64,000 nucleotides of DNA from DATARR01 sp036376245. Its GTDB lineage: Bacteria > Acidobacteriota > Thermoanaerobaculia > Multivoradales > UBA5704. The notes beneath the pieces were generated by a model. That model saw only the letters and a program-made list of their open reading frames with translations, was not told where the DNA came from and made no database searches. Position 1 is the first letter of the stretch. The number at the start of each line of letters is the position of its first letter. Location of the stretch: positions 117,699 to 181,698 of the forward strand of contig DASVAS010000004.1 in assembly GCA_036376245.1 (NCBI GenBank), written 5' to 3'. Of the stretch, positions 27,414 to 36,200 are shown one piece after another. Made by a program: the position numbers and the translations under genes.

Positions 27414-28367
27414 ATGAACGTCAAGTCCGGATTCGGTCTGGTCAAGGAGAGCTTCAAGGAATGGAAGGATGACGGCGCTCTCGATCTCGGGGCGTCGCTG
27501 GCCTATTACACGATCTTCTCGCTCGCGCCGCTGCTGCTGATCGCGCTGTCGGTGGCGAGCCTGTTCTGGGACCGCGGCCAGCTCCAGGGCGAGCTGGTCG
27601 GTCAGATGCGGGGCCTGGTCGGGCAGCAGGGGGCCGAAGCGGTCCAGACCATGCTCGCCAACGCCAACAGGCAGGGCTCGGGCGTGCTCGGCACGATCAT
27701 CGGCTTCGCCACGATCCTCTTCGGCGCCACCGGCCTCTTCGCCGCGCTCCAGAAGACCCTCAACCGCATCTGGGAGGTGGAGGCCAAGCCCGATCAGGGG
27801 ATCTGGAGCTTCATCCGCACCCGCATCCTCTCCTTCGGCATGGTGCTGGGGATCGGCTTCCTGCTGCTGGTCTCGCTGATTTTCTCCACGGCCATGGCGT
27901 CCCTGGACCGGTGGGCGCAGGGACTGATCCCCGGCGCGGAGATCTTCTTCCGGGTGCTGACCTTCGTGGTTTCCTTCGCCCTGATCACGGGGCTGTTCGC
28001 GATGATCTTCAAGTTCCTCCCGGACGTGAAGATCCAGTGGCGCGACGTGTGGACCGGCGCGGCGGTCACGGCGCTGCTGTTCACGATCGGCAAGTTCCTG
28101 ATCGGCCTCTATCTCGGCCACAGCGCGGTGGCGTCGAGCTTCGGCGCGGCCGGCTCGGTGATCATCCTGCTCCTGTGGGTGTACTACTCGGCGCAGATCC
28201 TGTTCATGGGCGCGGAGTTCACGCAGGTCTACGCCAGCCGCTACGGCTCGCGCATCCAGCCGGACGAGCACGCGCGGCCGGTGGTGGAGCGCAAGGAGGT
28301 CGCCTCGACCGAGGAGTGGCGCCAGCGGAAGGAGCGGCGCTCGGGGCGGGACCGGCGGCGGGCGTAG
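27414..28367 (+). CDS. YihY/BrkB family inner-membrane protein
   Basis: The 317-residue protein has the YihY landmarks: DLGASLAYYTIFSLAPLLLI at the N-terminus, then five further membrane helices, a TGLFAALQKTLNRIWE segment, and QWRDVWTGAAVTALLF before the last helices. The C-terminal tail (about 45 residues) is cytoplasmic and strongly charged, ending in ERRSGRDRRRA. Once called ribonuclease BN, the family has no proven enzymatic activity. It starts 24 bases after the previous gene, with a GGAGG ribosome site. Confidence 0.92.
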   Translation: MNVKSGFGLVKESFKEWKDDGALDLGASLAYYTIFSLAPLLLIALSVASLFWDRGQLQGELVGQMRGLVGQQGAEAVQTMLANANRQGSGVLGTIIGFATILFGATGLFAALQKTLNRIWEVEAKPDQGIWSFIRTRILSFGMVLGIGFLLLVSLIFSTAMASLDRWAQGLIPGAEIFFRVLTFVVSFALITGLFAMIFKFLPDVKIQWRDVWTGAAVTALLFTIGKFLIGLYLGHSAVASSFGAAGSVIILLLWVYYSAQILFMGAEFTQVYASRYGSRIQPDEHARPVVERKEVASTEEWRQRKERRSGRDRRRA

Positions 28368-28375
28368 AGGAAGGG

Positions 28376-28464
28376 CAACACGGACCGGCACCGACTGGCA
28401 CGGACCGTCAAGGACGACTTTTCCGTCCGTGTCTGTCCTCGAAGGTCCGTGTCTGTCCGTGTTC
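28376..28464. repeat. Imperfect inverted element of ACACGGAC repeats
   Basis: Repeats of ACACGGAC and GGCACGGAC on the left are mirrored by GTCCGTGT repeats on the right. Arms of roughly 40 bases fold back on each other with several mismatches. The style resembles the GGACACCAG elements elsewhere in the window, though the motif differs. It lies between two + strand genes. Confidence 0.7.
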
Positions 28465-28515
28465 TCTCCCCCCACTCTGCGATAGGATCTCCTCCGTCCA
28501 CAGGGGAGGAGAACC

Positions 28516-29055
28516 ATGAGCAACGGCTACGAAGAGGCCCGGGGCCAGCGCAACATCCTCGAGCGGCTGGGCGACAAGATCCCCGGCTACCGGGGATTCC
28601 AGGACCGCGAGCTGCGGCGGGACGTGGACCGGCTTCAGCGCGAGCATCTCGCCTCGGAGCTGGGACGGCTGAAGTCCGTCCTCCGCGAAAGCGCCCGCGA
28701 CTACACCGACGCCGGCAAGATCGGCGTGCTGAGCCAGTTCGACCGCCTCGACCGGCAGCTCGACGGGCTGTCGCAGGCGATCCGGTTCAGCGACTACGGG
28801 GCCACCGGCCTGTTCGATCCGGTGAAGATCGGCGACGCGGAGCTGCAGCGGATCTACGAGTTCGACCTCTCGCTGGTGGACGACCTGGCCCTGCTCGAAA
28901 GCCAGATCGCCGCCGTGCCGCGGCCCGGCGGGGAGGATCCCAAGGCCGCCCTGGACCAGCTCCTCCAGACGTCGCGGGCACTGGACGACAAGTGGAAGCA
29001 GCGCGAGCAGGTGATCAGCAACGTGGTGCGCACCGCCCAGGCCGGCGGCGCTTAA
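28516..29055 (+). CDS. Helical hypothetical protein in SPFH operon
   Basis: A 179-residue, almost entirely helical and charged protein without signal or membrane segment. The N-terminal NILERLGDKIPGYRGFQDRELRRD and the later DVDRLQREHLASEL suggest coiled-coil packing. I recognise no named family. It is followed after 19 bases by an SPFH-SHOCT gene, and the two are probably cotranscribed. The protein may be an accessory partner of the SPFH assembly. The ATG follows GGGGAGGAGAACC, a strong ribosome site. Confidence 0.75.
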   Translation: MSNGYEEARGQRNILERLGDKIPGYRGFQDRELRRDVDRLQREHLASELGRLKSVLRESARDYTDAGKIGVLSQFDRLDRQLDGLSQAIRFSDYGATGLFDPVKIGDAELQRIYEFDLSLVDDLALLESQIAAVPRPGGEDPKAALDQLLQTSRALDDKWKQREQVISNVVRTAQAGGA

Positions 29056-29074
29056 GGGACGAGGAGATCCGATC

Positions 29075-30088
29075 ATGGACGTGATCCAGTACCAGGACCC
29101 CACGGGCCAGACCATGGTGTCGCGCTGGCCGGCCAACGGCACCGCGGCCATCCGTCTCGGCAGCCAGCTCATCGTCGAGGAGAGCCAGCAGGCGGTGTTC
29201 TTCCGCGACGGCAAGGCCCTCGACACCTTCGGGCCGGGCCGCCACACGCTGGCGACCCAGAACGTGCCGATCATCGCCAGCGTCTTCGGCATCCCCTTCG
29301 GCGGCAAGTCGCCCTTCCAGGCGGCGGTGTTCTTCATCTCCACCAAGACCTTCCTGGACCTCAAGTGGGGCACCAAGGAGCCGGTGATCTTCCGCGACCA
29401 GGAGCTGGCCATGGTGCGCCTGCGCGCCTTCGGCAAGTTCGCCGTGCGGGTGGCCAACGCGCAGCTCTTCGTCAACTCCGTGGTGGGCAGCCGCGGCCTC
29501 TACACCACCCAGGGGGTGGAGGACTACTTCCGCGACGCCATCGTCGCCCGCCTCACCGACGTGCTGGGCGAGAACCTGACCTCGATCTTCGACCTGCCGA
29601 AGCTCTACGACGAGCTGGCCATGGCGCTCAAGGCGCGGGTGGCGGACGACTTCTCGAAGTACGGCATCGAGCTGGTCGACCTCTACATGGGGGCGATCAC
29701 GCCGCCGGAGGAGGTCCAGAAGGTCATCGACGAGCGCAGCGGCATGGCCGCCCTCGGCGACATGAACACCTACATGAAGTTCAAGACGGCGCGGGCGATC
29801 GGCGACGCGGCCCAGGGGGGCGGCGGCACCGGCGACACCATGGGCGCCGGTCTCGGCGTGGGCATGGGGGCCGGCATCGGCGCCATGCTGCCGCAGATGA
29901 TGCGCGAGGCCATGCAGGGCGGCGGCGGGACGGCCCAGCCCGCTCCCGCGGCTCCGGCCGCGGCGGCGCCCCCGGCGGAAAACCCGGTGGCGGGGCGGCT
30001 CCGGCAGCTCAAGGAGCTGCTCGATCAGGGGCTGATCAGCCAGGACGAGTTCAACGCCAAGCGTCAGAAGCTGCTGGACGAGATGTAG
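29075..30088 (+). CDS. SPFH domain protein with C-terminal SHOCT
   Basis: The 337-residue protein belongs to the SPFH group annotated as virion-core-like (YdjI-type). IQYQDPTGQTMVSRWP opens the sequence, followed by EESQQAVFFRDGKALDTFGPGRHTL and a full SPFH/band-7 body to about residue 235. A Gly/Ala/Pro-rich linker (GGGGTGDTMGAGLGVG) follows. The last 30 residues, GRLRQLKELLDQGLISQDEF, match the SHOCT oligomerisation motif. Such proteins form membrane-associated or cytoplasmic rings; no transmembrane helix is visible here. The 19-base gap to the preceding helical gene suggests one transcript. Confidence 0.88.
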   Translation: MDVIQYQDPTGQTMVSRWPANGTAAIRLGSQLIVEESQQAVFFRDGKALDTFGPGRHTLATQNVPIIASVFGIPFGGKSPFQAAVFFISTKTFLDLKWGTKEPVIFRDQELAMVRLRAFGKFAVRVANAQLFVNSVVGSRGLYTTQGVEDYFRDAIVARLTDVLGENLTSIFDLPKLYDELAMALKARVADDFSKYGIELVDLYMGAITPPEEVQKVIDERSGMAALGDMNTYMKFKTARAIGDAAQGGGGTGDTMGAGLGVGMGAGIGAMLPQMMREAMQGGGGTAQPAPAAPAAAAPPAENPVAGRLRQLKELLDQGLISQDEFNAKRQKLLDEM

Positions 30089-30133
30089 GACCGGTTACAA
30101 TAGGCGCCTTCATCCGTTTTCGGAGGTGCCGAA

Positions 30134-32185
30134 GTGCATTCGCGGGAGCCGGGGTCCATCCTCGACGGGAAGTACGAGATCATCCAACGCCTGGGTACCG
30201 GCGGGATGGGCGAGGTCTATCTGGTGCGCCACGTCCATCTGCACGAGCTGCGGGTGGTCAAGATCCTGCGGCAGGACCTCGCCACCGACACCTCGGCGCA
30301 GAAGCGCTTCATGCGCGAGGCCCGCCTCGCCACCCAGATCAAGCACCCCAACGTCGCCACTCTCTACGACTTCGCGACGCTGCCCGAGGGCAGCTTCTAC
30401 ATGGTCTGGGAGCACATCCAGGGGCAGGACGTGGGGGACCGCATCCGCAACCAGGGGCCGTTTCCCGTGCCCGTGGCGGTCCGTCTCGGCGTCCAGGCCC
30501 TGCAGGGGCTCGAAGCCGTCCACAACGCCGGCATCATCCACCGCGACCTGTCGCCCGACAACCTGATGATCACCGAGGACAAGGGCGGCCAGCCGCGGAT
30601 CAAGATCATCGACCTCGGCCTCGCCCGTTCCCTGGAGAAGGACGAGCACCACGAGATCACGCAGGTGGGGATGTTCATGGGCAAGCTCCGCTACTGCTCG
30701 CCCGAGCAGGCCGGAGTCACCGGCGTCGGCGGCGCCCTCGACCACCGGAGCGACCTCTACTCGCTCGGCCTCGTGCTGTACGAGATGATCGTCGGCCGGG
30801 CGCCTTTCGAGTCGGACAACCCCAACGCGTTCATCTTCAAGCGTCTCTCGGAGGACCCGCTCTCGCTCCGCGGCCGCAATCCCGCCGTGGACGTCCCGGT
30901 GGAGCTGGACCGGGTGGTCCTGCGCGCGCTGGAGCGCGAGCCGGACCGCCGGTTCCCCGACGCCCGCGCCTTCATCACCGCCCTGGAGAGCGTCGAGAAG
31001 GGGCTGAACGCCGCGGAGACGCGGGAGATCCCCGTCGCGGTCGTCGCCGCCGCGCAGGCGATGCGGGCGCCCGCCGCCGCGCCGCCCCCGCCGGTGACCC
31101 CGGACGTGCCGCGCCAGCGCAGCGTCAGTGAGCTTTCCCGGGCCGAGCGGATGGACCTGCTGGCGCAGATCGACCGGGCGGCGAAGCGCGTCCAGGAGAG
31201 CGCCACCGACATTTCCCGCGCCGAGGCCGCCCTGGACGCCGGACGCCTGGACGAGGCGCGCGAGGTGGTGGCGCGGATCGAGGCCGCCAATCCGCGCGCC
31301 CAGGGGCTCGCCCGCCTCAAGGAGCGCCTCACCCGGATCGACGACGAGAGCCGCTCCCGCCGGTCCGCCGAGACCGAGCAGGTGCTCGCCGGCTACCTCC
31401 AGCGCAAGCAGCTTCCCCTGGCCCGCTTGGCCCTGGACACCCTGCTGGAGATCCAGCCCGACCATCCCAAGCGGGCGGATTACGAGGGCTGGATCCAGCA
31501 CCTGGAGGAAGAGGGGGAGAAGGCGAAGCGGGCCGAAGCCGCCCAGGCCGCCGGCCGCGCCGCCCTGGAGCGCCGCGATTTCGCCGCCGCCCGGCGGGAG
31601 CTGGAGACGATCGCCCGCTACGACTCCACCGGCGCCCGCGCCGAGGCCTTCAGCCGCGAGCTGGAGGAGGCCGAGCGCGGCTCCCAGCAGAACGCGGAGA
31701 TCGCAAAGCGCCGGAAGCGCTTCGAGGAGCACATCGTCGCCGAGCGGGCCGTCGACGCCAAGGCCGAGCTGGATGCGCTCTCGAAGCTGGACGTGCCCCG
31801 GGTCACCCTCGACTTCTACCGCGAGCAGCTCGCCGAGCTGCGCGGCCGCATCCAGCTCGAGGAGAAGGCCGGGGTGCTGGAGCAGCGCTACCGCCAGGCC
31901 GTGCAGGACCACGACTGGTTCGCCGCCCGCGAGTTGGCGCAGGAGCTGGGGCGGGACGTGCCCACGAGTAAACGGGCGGCCGAGATGTTCGCCGAGGTGG
32001 ACCGCCTCCAGGCCGTCCACCACCGCCAGCAGGCCGTGGAGCAGGGCGTGCGGCAGGTCGAGACCTTCATCGAGCAGGGCGACGCGGCCAAGGCCGAGCT
32101 GGCGCTCAAGATCCTGGTCCAGATGGACCCCGAGAACCGCCACCGCAAGCGCCTGGAGAAGCAGGTCGGCTCCATGCGGCGGTGA
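30134..32185 (+). CDS. Serine/threonine protein kinase with helical C-terminal region
   Basis: The first 280 residues are a Hanks-type kinase. The glycine loop is LGTGGMGEVYLV, the ATP lysine is in VVKIL, the catalytic loop is IHRDLSPDN, and the Mg-binding triplet reads DLG instead of DFG. GKLRYCSPEQAG is the activation-segment end. The rest (about 400 residues) consists of repeated helix pairs rich in Ala, Glu and Arg, reminiscent of TPR-like scaffolds, with no transmembrane helix; the kinase is predicted cytoplasmic. The GTG start at 30134 has GGAGGTG upstream. It follows the SPFH gene by 45 bases and precedes the E1 dehydrogenase by 25, so a shared transcript is likely. Confidence 0.92.
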   Translation: MHSREPGSILDGKYEIIQRLGTGGMGEVYLVRHVHLHELRVVKILRQDLATDTSAQKRFMREARLATQIKHPNVATLYDFATLPEGSFYMVWEHIQGQDVGDRIRNQGPFPVPVAVRLGVQALQGLEAVHNAGIIHRDLSPDNLMITEDKGGQPRIKIIDLGLARSLEKDEHHEITQVGMFMGKLRYCSPEQAGVTGVGGALDHRSDLYSLGLVLYEMIVGRAPFESDNPNAFIFKRLSEDPLSLRGRNPAVDVPVELDRVVLRALEREPDRRFPDARAFITALESVEKGLNAAETREIPVAVVAAAQAMRAPAAAPPPPVTPDVPRQRSVSELSRAERMDLLAQIDRAAKRVQESATDISRAEAALDAGRLDEAREVVARIEAANPRAQGLARLKERLTRIDDESRSRRSAETEQVLAGYLQRKQLPLARLALDTLLEIQPDHPKRADYEGWIQHLEEEGEKAKRAEAAQAAGRAALERRDFAAARRELETIARYDSTGARAEAFSRELEEAERGSQQNAEIAKRRKRFEEHIVAERAVDAKAELDALSKLDVPRVTLDFYREQLAELRGRIQLEEKAGVLEQRYRQAVQDHDWFAARELAQELGRDVPTSKRAAEMFAEVDRLQAVHHRQQAVEQGVRQVETFIEQGDAAKAELALKILVQMDPENRHRKRLEKQVGSMRR

Positions 32186-32210
32186 CCCCTCTTGATAGAG
32201 TTCCAGGCCT

Positions 32211-34313
32211 ATGACCGTCCATTCACCTGACGCGACCGTTCTCGCCGCCCCCCCGGATGCCCGGGCGCGGCTTCTCCGTTACGCCTTCATGAAGCTCACC
32301 CGGGACCTCGACTCCCGGTTCGAGGCCCTGCTGCTCACCGGCCGGGTCTCCAAGTGGTACAGCGAGGTGGGGAACGAGGCGACCACCATCCCGGCCGGCC
32401 TGGCCCTCGGGCCGGGCGACGCCCTCTGCACGCTGCACCGCGACCTCGGGGCCATCCTCGCCGTCTATCTCGATCCGGCCCGCGCCTTCCCCGGCCTCGG
32501 CTTCGGCGAGCCGGACGGCCTCCGGCCCGATCCCGATCACCTGATGCACCGCCTCGCCTGCCAGCTCCTGGGCAAGGGCGAGGGCTTCTCGCAGGGGGTC
32601 GAGCGCTCGTTCCACTACGGGTACCTGGCGCCCGAGCACGGCATTCTCCATGTGGGGATGATCAGCCACCTCGGCTCCATGATCCCCGTAGCCGCCGGCT
32701 GCGCCTTCGCCTTCCGGCAGTCCGGAAGCGACCGGGTAGCCGTCAACTTCATCGGCGAGGGCGGCACCTCGACGGGCGACTTCCACGAGGGGCTCAACAT
32801 GGCCGCCGTGTGGAAGCTGCCGCTGATCCTGGTGATCGAGAACAACCGCTACGCCTTCTCGACCCCGGCGCACCTCCAGTACGCCGCCCGGCAGCTCTCC
32901 GACCGCGGCCCCGGCTACGGCGTCGCCGCCGAGACCGTGGACGGCAACGATCCGGACGCCATGGCCGCGGCCTACGCCCGCGCCGTGGCCCGCGCCCGCG
33001 CCGGCCAGGGGCCGACCCTGATCGAGGCCATGCTGGGCCGCATGCGCGGCCACAGCGAGGGGGACGACTCCCTCAAGGTCGTGCCGCCGGACGAGCTGGC
33101 CGCCTACCGCGCCGCCGACCCGGTGCCCGCCTACGCCCGCCGCCTGGAGGAGGAGGGCGTGCTGGACGCCGAGATCCGCGAGCGGCTGGAGAAGCGCATC
33201 GCCGAGATGGTGGAGACCGCCATCACGCGCGCCATCGACGCGCCGCCGCCGGCGGAGGAGATCGCGATGCGGCCGGTGTTCGCGCCCGATCCGCCCCGGG
33301 CCGTCTCCTCCGAGGCGCCCGCCGTCCATACGAGCCGGCCGTCCGGCGAGATCACCTACGTGGACGCCATCAACCAGGCGCTGCTGGAGGAGATGGAGCG
33401 GGACCCGTCGGTGGTGGTCATGGGCCAGGACATCGGCGTCTTCGAGGGCGCCTTCCGGACGACCAAGGGTCTGCACGCCCGCTGGCCCCACCGGGTGCTG
33501 GACACGCCCATCGCCGAGAGCGGCACGATCGGCATCGCCATCGGCGCCTCGATCCTGGGGTACAAGCCGGTGGTCGAGATGCAGTTCGGCGACTTCATCT
33601 CCTGCGGCTTCAACCAGCTCGTGAACGTGGCGGCCAAGCTCTACTACCGCTGGCAGGTGCCCTGCCCGATCGTGGTCCGCCTGCCCACGGGCGGCGGCGT
33701 GGGGGCCGGGCCGTTCCACTCGCAGAACCCCGAGGGCTGGTTCGTCCACACGGCCGGCATCAAGGTCATTTGCCCGGCCACGGCGGTGGACGCCATGGGG
33801 CTGCTCAAGGCCGCCATCCGCGACCCCAACCCGGTGATGCTCTTCGAGCACAAGTTCCTCTACCGCCGGATCAAGAACGTGCTGCCGGACGGCGACGTGG
33901 TCTCCCGCATCGGCGAGGCCAAGGTGATGCGCCAGGGGAAGCACCTGACGCTGATCGGCTACGGCGCCTCGACCTGGACCTGCCTGGAGGCCGCGGACGA
34001 GCTGGCGAAATCCGGCGTCGAGGCCGAGGTGGTGGACCTGCGGACGCTGGTGCCCTACGACGAGGAGACGGTGCTCGCCTCGGTCCGCCGGACGGGCCGG
34101 GCGTTGGTCGTCCACGAGTCGCAGATGACGCTGGGCTTCGGCGCCGAGGTGGCCGCCCGGCTGGCCGACGCCGCCTTCCCCTGGCTGGACGCGCCCATCC
34201 GCCGGGTCGCCTATCCCGACCGGCCGGTGCCGTACGCCAAGAACCTGGAGAAGGTGCTGCTGCCGGGCAAGGACAAGGTGCTGGCGGCGGCGCGGGAGCT
34301 GCTGGCGTTCTGA
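32211..34313 (+). CDS. Fused alpha/beta E1 of a 2-oxo acid dehydrogenase
   Basis: One 700-residue chain carries both E1 halves. The alpha half (residues 1-340) has the thiamine-diphosphate signature GEGGTSTGDFHEGLN and the closing ENN about 30 residues later. The beta half begins near 380 with ITYVDAINQALLEEM and contains VVMGQDIGVFEG, AESGTIGIAIG and QFGDFISCGFNQ. The overall pattern is closest to branched-chain 2-oxoisovalerate dehydrogenase-type E1, but pyruvate cannot be excluded. Such enzymes make acyl-CoA (for example branched-chain fatty acid primers) with E2 and E3, which are not in the window. Confidence 0.9.
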   Translation: MTVHSPDATVLAAPPDARARLLRYAFMKLTRDLDSRFEALLLTGRVSKWYSEVGNEATTIPAGLALGPGDALCTLHRDLGAILAVYLDPARAFPGLGFGEPDGLRPDPDHLMHRLACQLLGKGEGFSQGVERSFHYGYLAPEHGILHVGMISHLGSMIPVAAGCAFAFRQSGSDRVAVNFIGEGGTSTGDFHEGLNMAAVWKLPLILVIENNRYAFSTPAHLQYAARQLSDRGPGYGVAAETVDGNDPDAMAAAYARAVARARAGQGPTLIEAMLGRMRGHSEGDDSLKVVPPDELAAYRAADPVPAYARRLEEEGVLDAEIRERLEKRIAEMVETAITRAIDAPPPAEEIAMRPVFAPDPPRAVSSEAPAVHTSRPSGEITYVDAINQALLEEMERDPSVVVMGQDIGVFEGAFRTTKGLHARWPHRVLDTPIAESGTIGIAIGASILGYKPVVEMQFGDFISCGFNQLVNVAAKLYYRWQVPCPIVVRLPTGGGVGAGPFHSQNPEGWFVHTAGIKVICPATAVDAMGLLKAAIRDPNPVMLFEHKFLYRRIKNVLPDGDVVSRIGEAKVMRQGKHLTLIGYGASTWTCLEAADELAKSGVEAEVVDLRTLVPYDEETVLASVRRTGRALVVHESQMTLGFGAEVAARLADAAFPWLDAPIRRVAYPDRPVPYAKNLEKVLLPGKDKVLAAARELLAF

Positions 34314-34360
34314 GAGGTGGGACCCGGGGCGGCTCGTGCCACCCCGGGTTGACGGCGGAC

Positions 34361-35089
34361 CTAATTCTTCCGATTGAGCTGCTGCTCCAGCTCCTGAATC
34401 CGCTTCTCGAGTTCCTTCATCTTCTTTTCCAGCTCGGCCTCGCGGGGCGAGATCAGCCGCCGTCCGCCCTCGCCGGGGGTCACCCAGATCGCGGCGCCCT
34501 TCTGCTTTTCCCACTCCTCCGGCGACATGGCCTTGAGCTTGTCGCGGTCCATGTGGAAGACCATGGGCTCGCCGTCGCCGCCCTTGAAGAAGAGAGGGCC
34601 GACGTCGAGCTCGGACCGCTCGCGCTCGACGATCGTGGCGGTGAGGTTCTGAGCCCGGCCGTTGCGCCAGATCTCCAGCGGCACCTGCTGGCCGTCCTCG
34701 GTCCCGCGGATCTTCGCCATCACATCCCAGCTCGACTTGATGGTCTGGCCGTCGACGGAGGTCAGGATGTCGCCGACCTTGACGCCCGCCTTCTCGGCCG
34801 GGCTGCCGGCCTCCACTCTGGAGACCATGGCGCCCTCACCCTCGGGGACGCCGAAGTGGGCGCGCAGCTCCGGCGTCAGGTCCGTCAGATTGACGCCCAG
34901 GAAGCCACGGCGGAAATGCAACTGCCCGTCTCCCTCGAACACCTGGCGCTTGCCGTCCTTGTCGACGACGACCACCCGGCGCTCGACCTTCTTCTCCTTC
35001 TGCTCGTCGGCCCGGGCCGCTCCGGCCAGAGCGACCAGACCGAGGGCGAGGCCCCAGGCCGTGGCGCGAAACATCTTGCGATTCCTCAT
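34361..35089 (-). CDS. Periplasmic PDZ-domain protein
   Basis: Residues 1-27 are a signal peptide (GLALGLVALAGAARA). A PDZ domain spans about 62-155: FLGVNLTDLTPELRAHFGV, VEAGSPAEKAGVKVGDIL, then IRGTEDGQQVPLEIWRNG. No protease domain is present, so it differs from DegP-type enzymes and might act as a sensor or adaptor. The C-terminus is a short coiled coil (KKMKELEKRIQELEQQL). It follows the anti-sigma-like gene by 15 bases and is probably in the ECF sigma operon, perhaps as an envelope-stress effector. Confidence 0.85.
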   Translation of the reverse strand: MRNRKMFRATAWGLALGLVALAGAARADEQKEKKVERRVVVVDKDGKRQVFEGDGQLHFRRGFLGVNLTDLTPELRAHFGVPEGEGAMVSRVEAGSPAEKAGVKVGDILTSVDGQTIKSSWDVMAKIRGTEDGQQVPLEIWRNGRAQNLTATIVERERSELDVGPLFFKGGDGEPMVFHMDRDKLKAMSPEEWEKQKGAAIWVTPGEGGRRLISPREAELEKKMKELEKRIQELEQQLNRKN

Positions 35090-35104
35090 CGGATGACTCC
35101 TTGG

Positions 35105-35524
35105 TCAAAAGGTCTGATTGTGGAAAGCGGCGGGCACCACGCCCTCCGCGTCGTGTACGTTGCGGAGATCGAGGACGAGGTCCACGTCCTCGTTGCCTCC
35201 CAGATACAGCACGGGAGGTTCGGACATCTCATGGAGCTCCTGCTCCAGCCGTCCGTGCTCGGCGCGCAGCTCCCGCAGGATCCGCTGCGCCTCGGCGGTC
35301 TCGATCGACGGCTCGGATCCCGCCGGCCGGTCCATCAGGACGCCGGCCGAGATCGCCACCGCCGCTACCGCGGCCATGGCTCCGGCCAGCGCCAGCCGGG
35401 GCCGCCAACGGAGTTGACGGTCCGCCGGCGCATCCAGCCGGTTCAGAACGCGAGCCGTGAAGCCCGGACGGGCGTGCTCGCGAGGTAGCTCTCGAAGAAG
35501 ATCCCCTAGCCGGTGGTCTTCCAT
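35105..35524 (-). CDS. Membrane-anchored anti-sigma-like protein
   Basis: A 139-residue protein: a cytoplasmic N-terminus of about 45 residues, one membrane helix (LALAGAMAAVAAVAISAGVLM), then a periplasmic helical segment (EAQRILRELRAEHGRLEQEL) and a short tail. This topology and its location right after an ECF sigma gene, overlapping its 3' end by 19 bases, make it a likely anti-sigma factor. No zinc-binding HxxxCxxC motif is visible, so it would be of an atypical class. The ATG has GGGAGAAG upstream. Confidence 0.7.
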   Translation of the reverse strand: MEDHRLGDLLRELPREHARPGFTARVLNRLDAPADRQLRWRPRLALAGAMAAVAAVAISAGVLMDRPAGSEPSIETAEAQRILRELRAEHGRLEQELHEMSEPPVLYLGGNEDVDLVLDLRNVHDAEGVVPAAFHNQTF

Positions 35525-36096
35525 GTTGCTTCTCCCTTCCAGTAGGGTTCCAGCTTCCGCTTCAGTTGCTGCCGGCCGCGGTGGACGCGGGACTTCACCG
35601 TCCCTTCCTGGCATCCCATCTCCTGGGCGATGTCCACGTACGACCAGCCTTCGATCTCATGGAGCACCAGGGGCACCCGGTAGCGCAGCGGCAGCTTCGC
35701 GACCGCCGCCGCCACCTCGCGGTGCAGCTCCTGGCGGAGCAGGCCGGACGGGGCCGCCGGCTCGGCGTGCTCCTCGCGCGGCAGGAACGGCGTCAGCAGC
35801 CGCAGCCGCCGCTCCCGCCTCTCCTCCGTCCGCACCAGGTTGGTGGCGATGCGGAAGAGGAAGGCCCGCAGGTAGCCCTGCTCGGTGTAGTCCCCGGCGG
35901 CGCGGAAGAGGCGCAGGAAGGTCTCCTGCGCCAGATCCTCGGCGCGTTCCCGCTGGCCCGTCAGACGGGTGAGATAGGTCGCCACCGCGTCCTTGTGGCG
36001 GTCCACCAGGTCCGCGAAGGCGTCCCGGTCCCCCTTCCTCACGCGGGCCATGAGCTCCGCGTCGCTCGGCTGTTCCAGAACCATCGGTTGGCTCAT
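35506..36096 (-). CDS. ECF-type RNA polymerase sigma factor
   Basis: The 196-residue protein has sigma region 2 (DRDAFADLVDRHKDAVATYL, AEDLAQETFLRLFRA) and region 4 (LPLRYRVPLVLHEIEGWSY, then EGTVKSRVHRGRQQL). It directs RNA polymerase to a dedicated set of promoters, plausibly envelope-related since an anti-sigma-like membrane protein and a periplasmic PDZ protein follow it. A GGAACC/CGTTAT promoter-like pair lies just upstream and suggests autoregulation. Start ATG 36096 (MSQPMVLEQ) was preferred to longer versions that extend through this promoter. Confidence 0.93.
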   Translation of the reverse strand: MSQPMVLEQPSDAELMARVRKGDRDAFADLVDRHKDAVATYLTRLTGQRERAEDLAQETFLRLFRAAGDYTEQGYLRAFLFRIATNLVRTEERRERRLRLLTPFLPREEHAEPAAPSGLLRQELHREVAAAVAKLPLRYRVPLVLHEIEGWSYVDIAQEMGCQEGTVKSRVHRGRQQLKRKLEPYWKGEATWKTTG

Positions 36097-36124
36097 AGGC
36101 CTTGGCTCGTGCTCACAAACCAAC

Positions 36125-36151
36125 ATAACGCCGAAAGGGGGGAAAGGTTCC
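36125..36151 (-). promoter_or_regulatory. ECF-type promoter of the sigma operon
   Basis: On the minus strand GGAACC (36151-36146) is followed, 15 bases after its last C, by CGTTAT (36130-36125). This is the GGAAC...CGTT layout used by RpoE-like sigmas. The sigma start codon lies about 30 bases further downstream. Confidence 0.7.
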
Positions 36152-36200
36152 CGGCCGCTGTGAGAAACTACGCCGTCCATCCTGAGGAGATTCCCATCCC

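Noticed and set aside
32354..35488. A 1044-codon + frame overlapping the E1, PDZ and anti-sigma genes
   Set aside because: It lacks any domain and crosses both strands' real genes.
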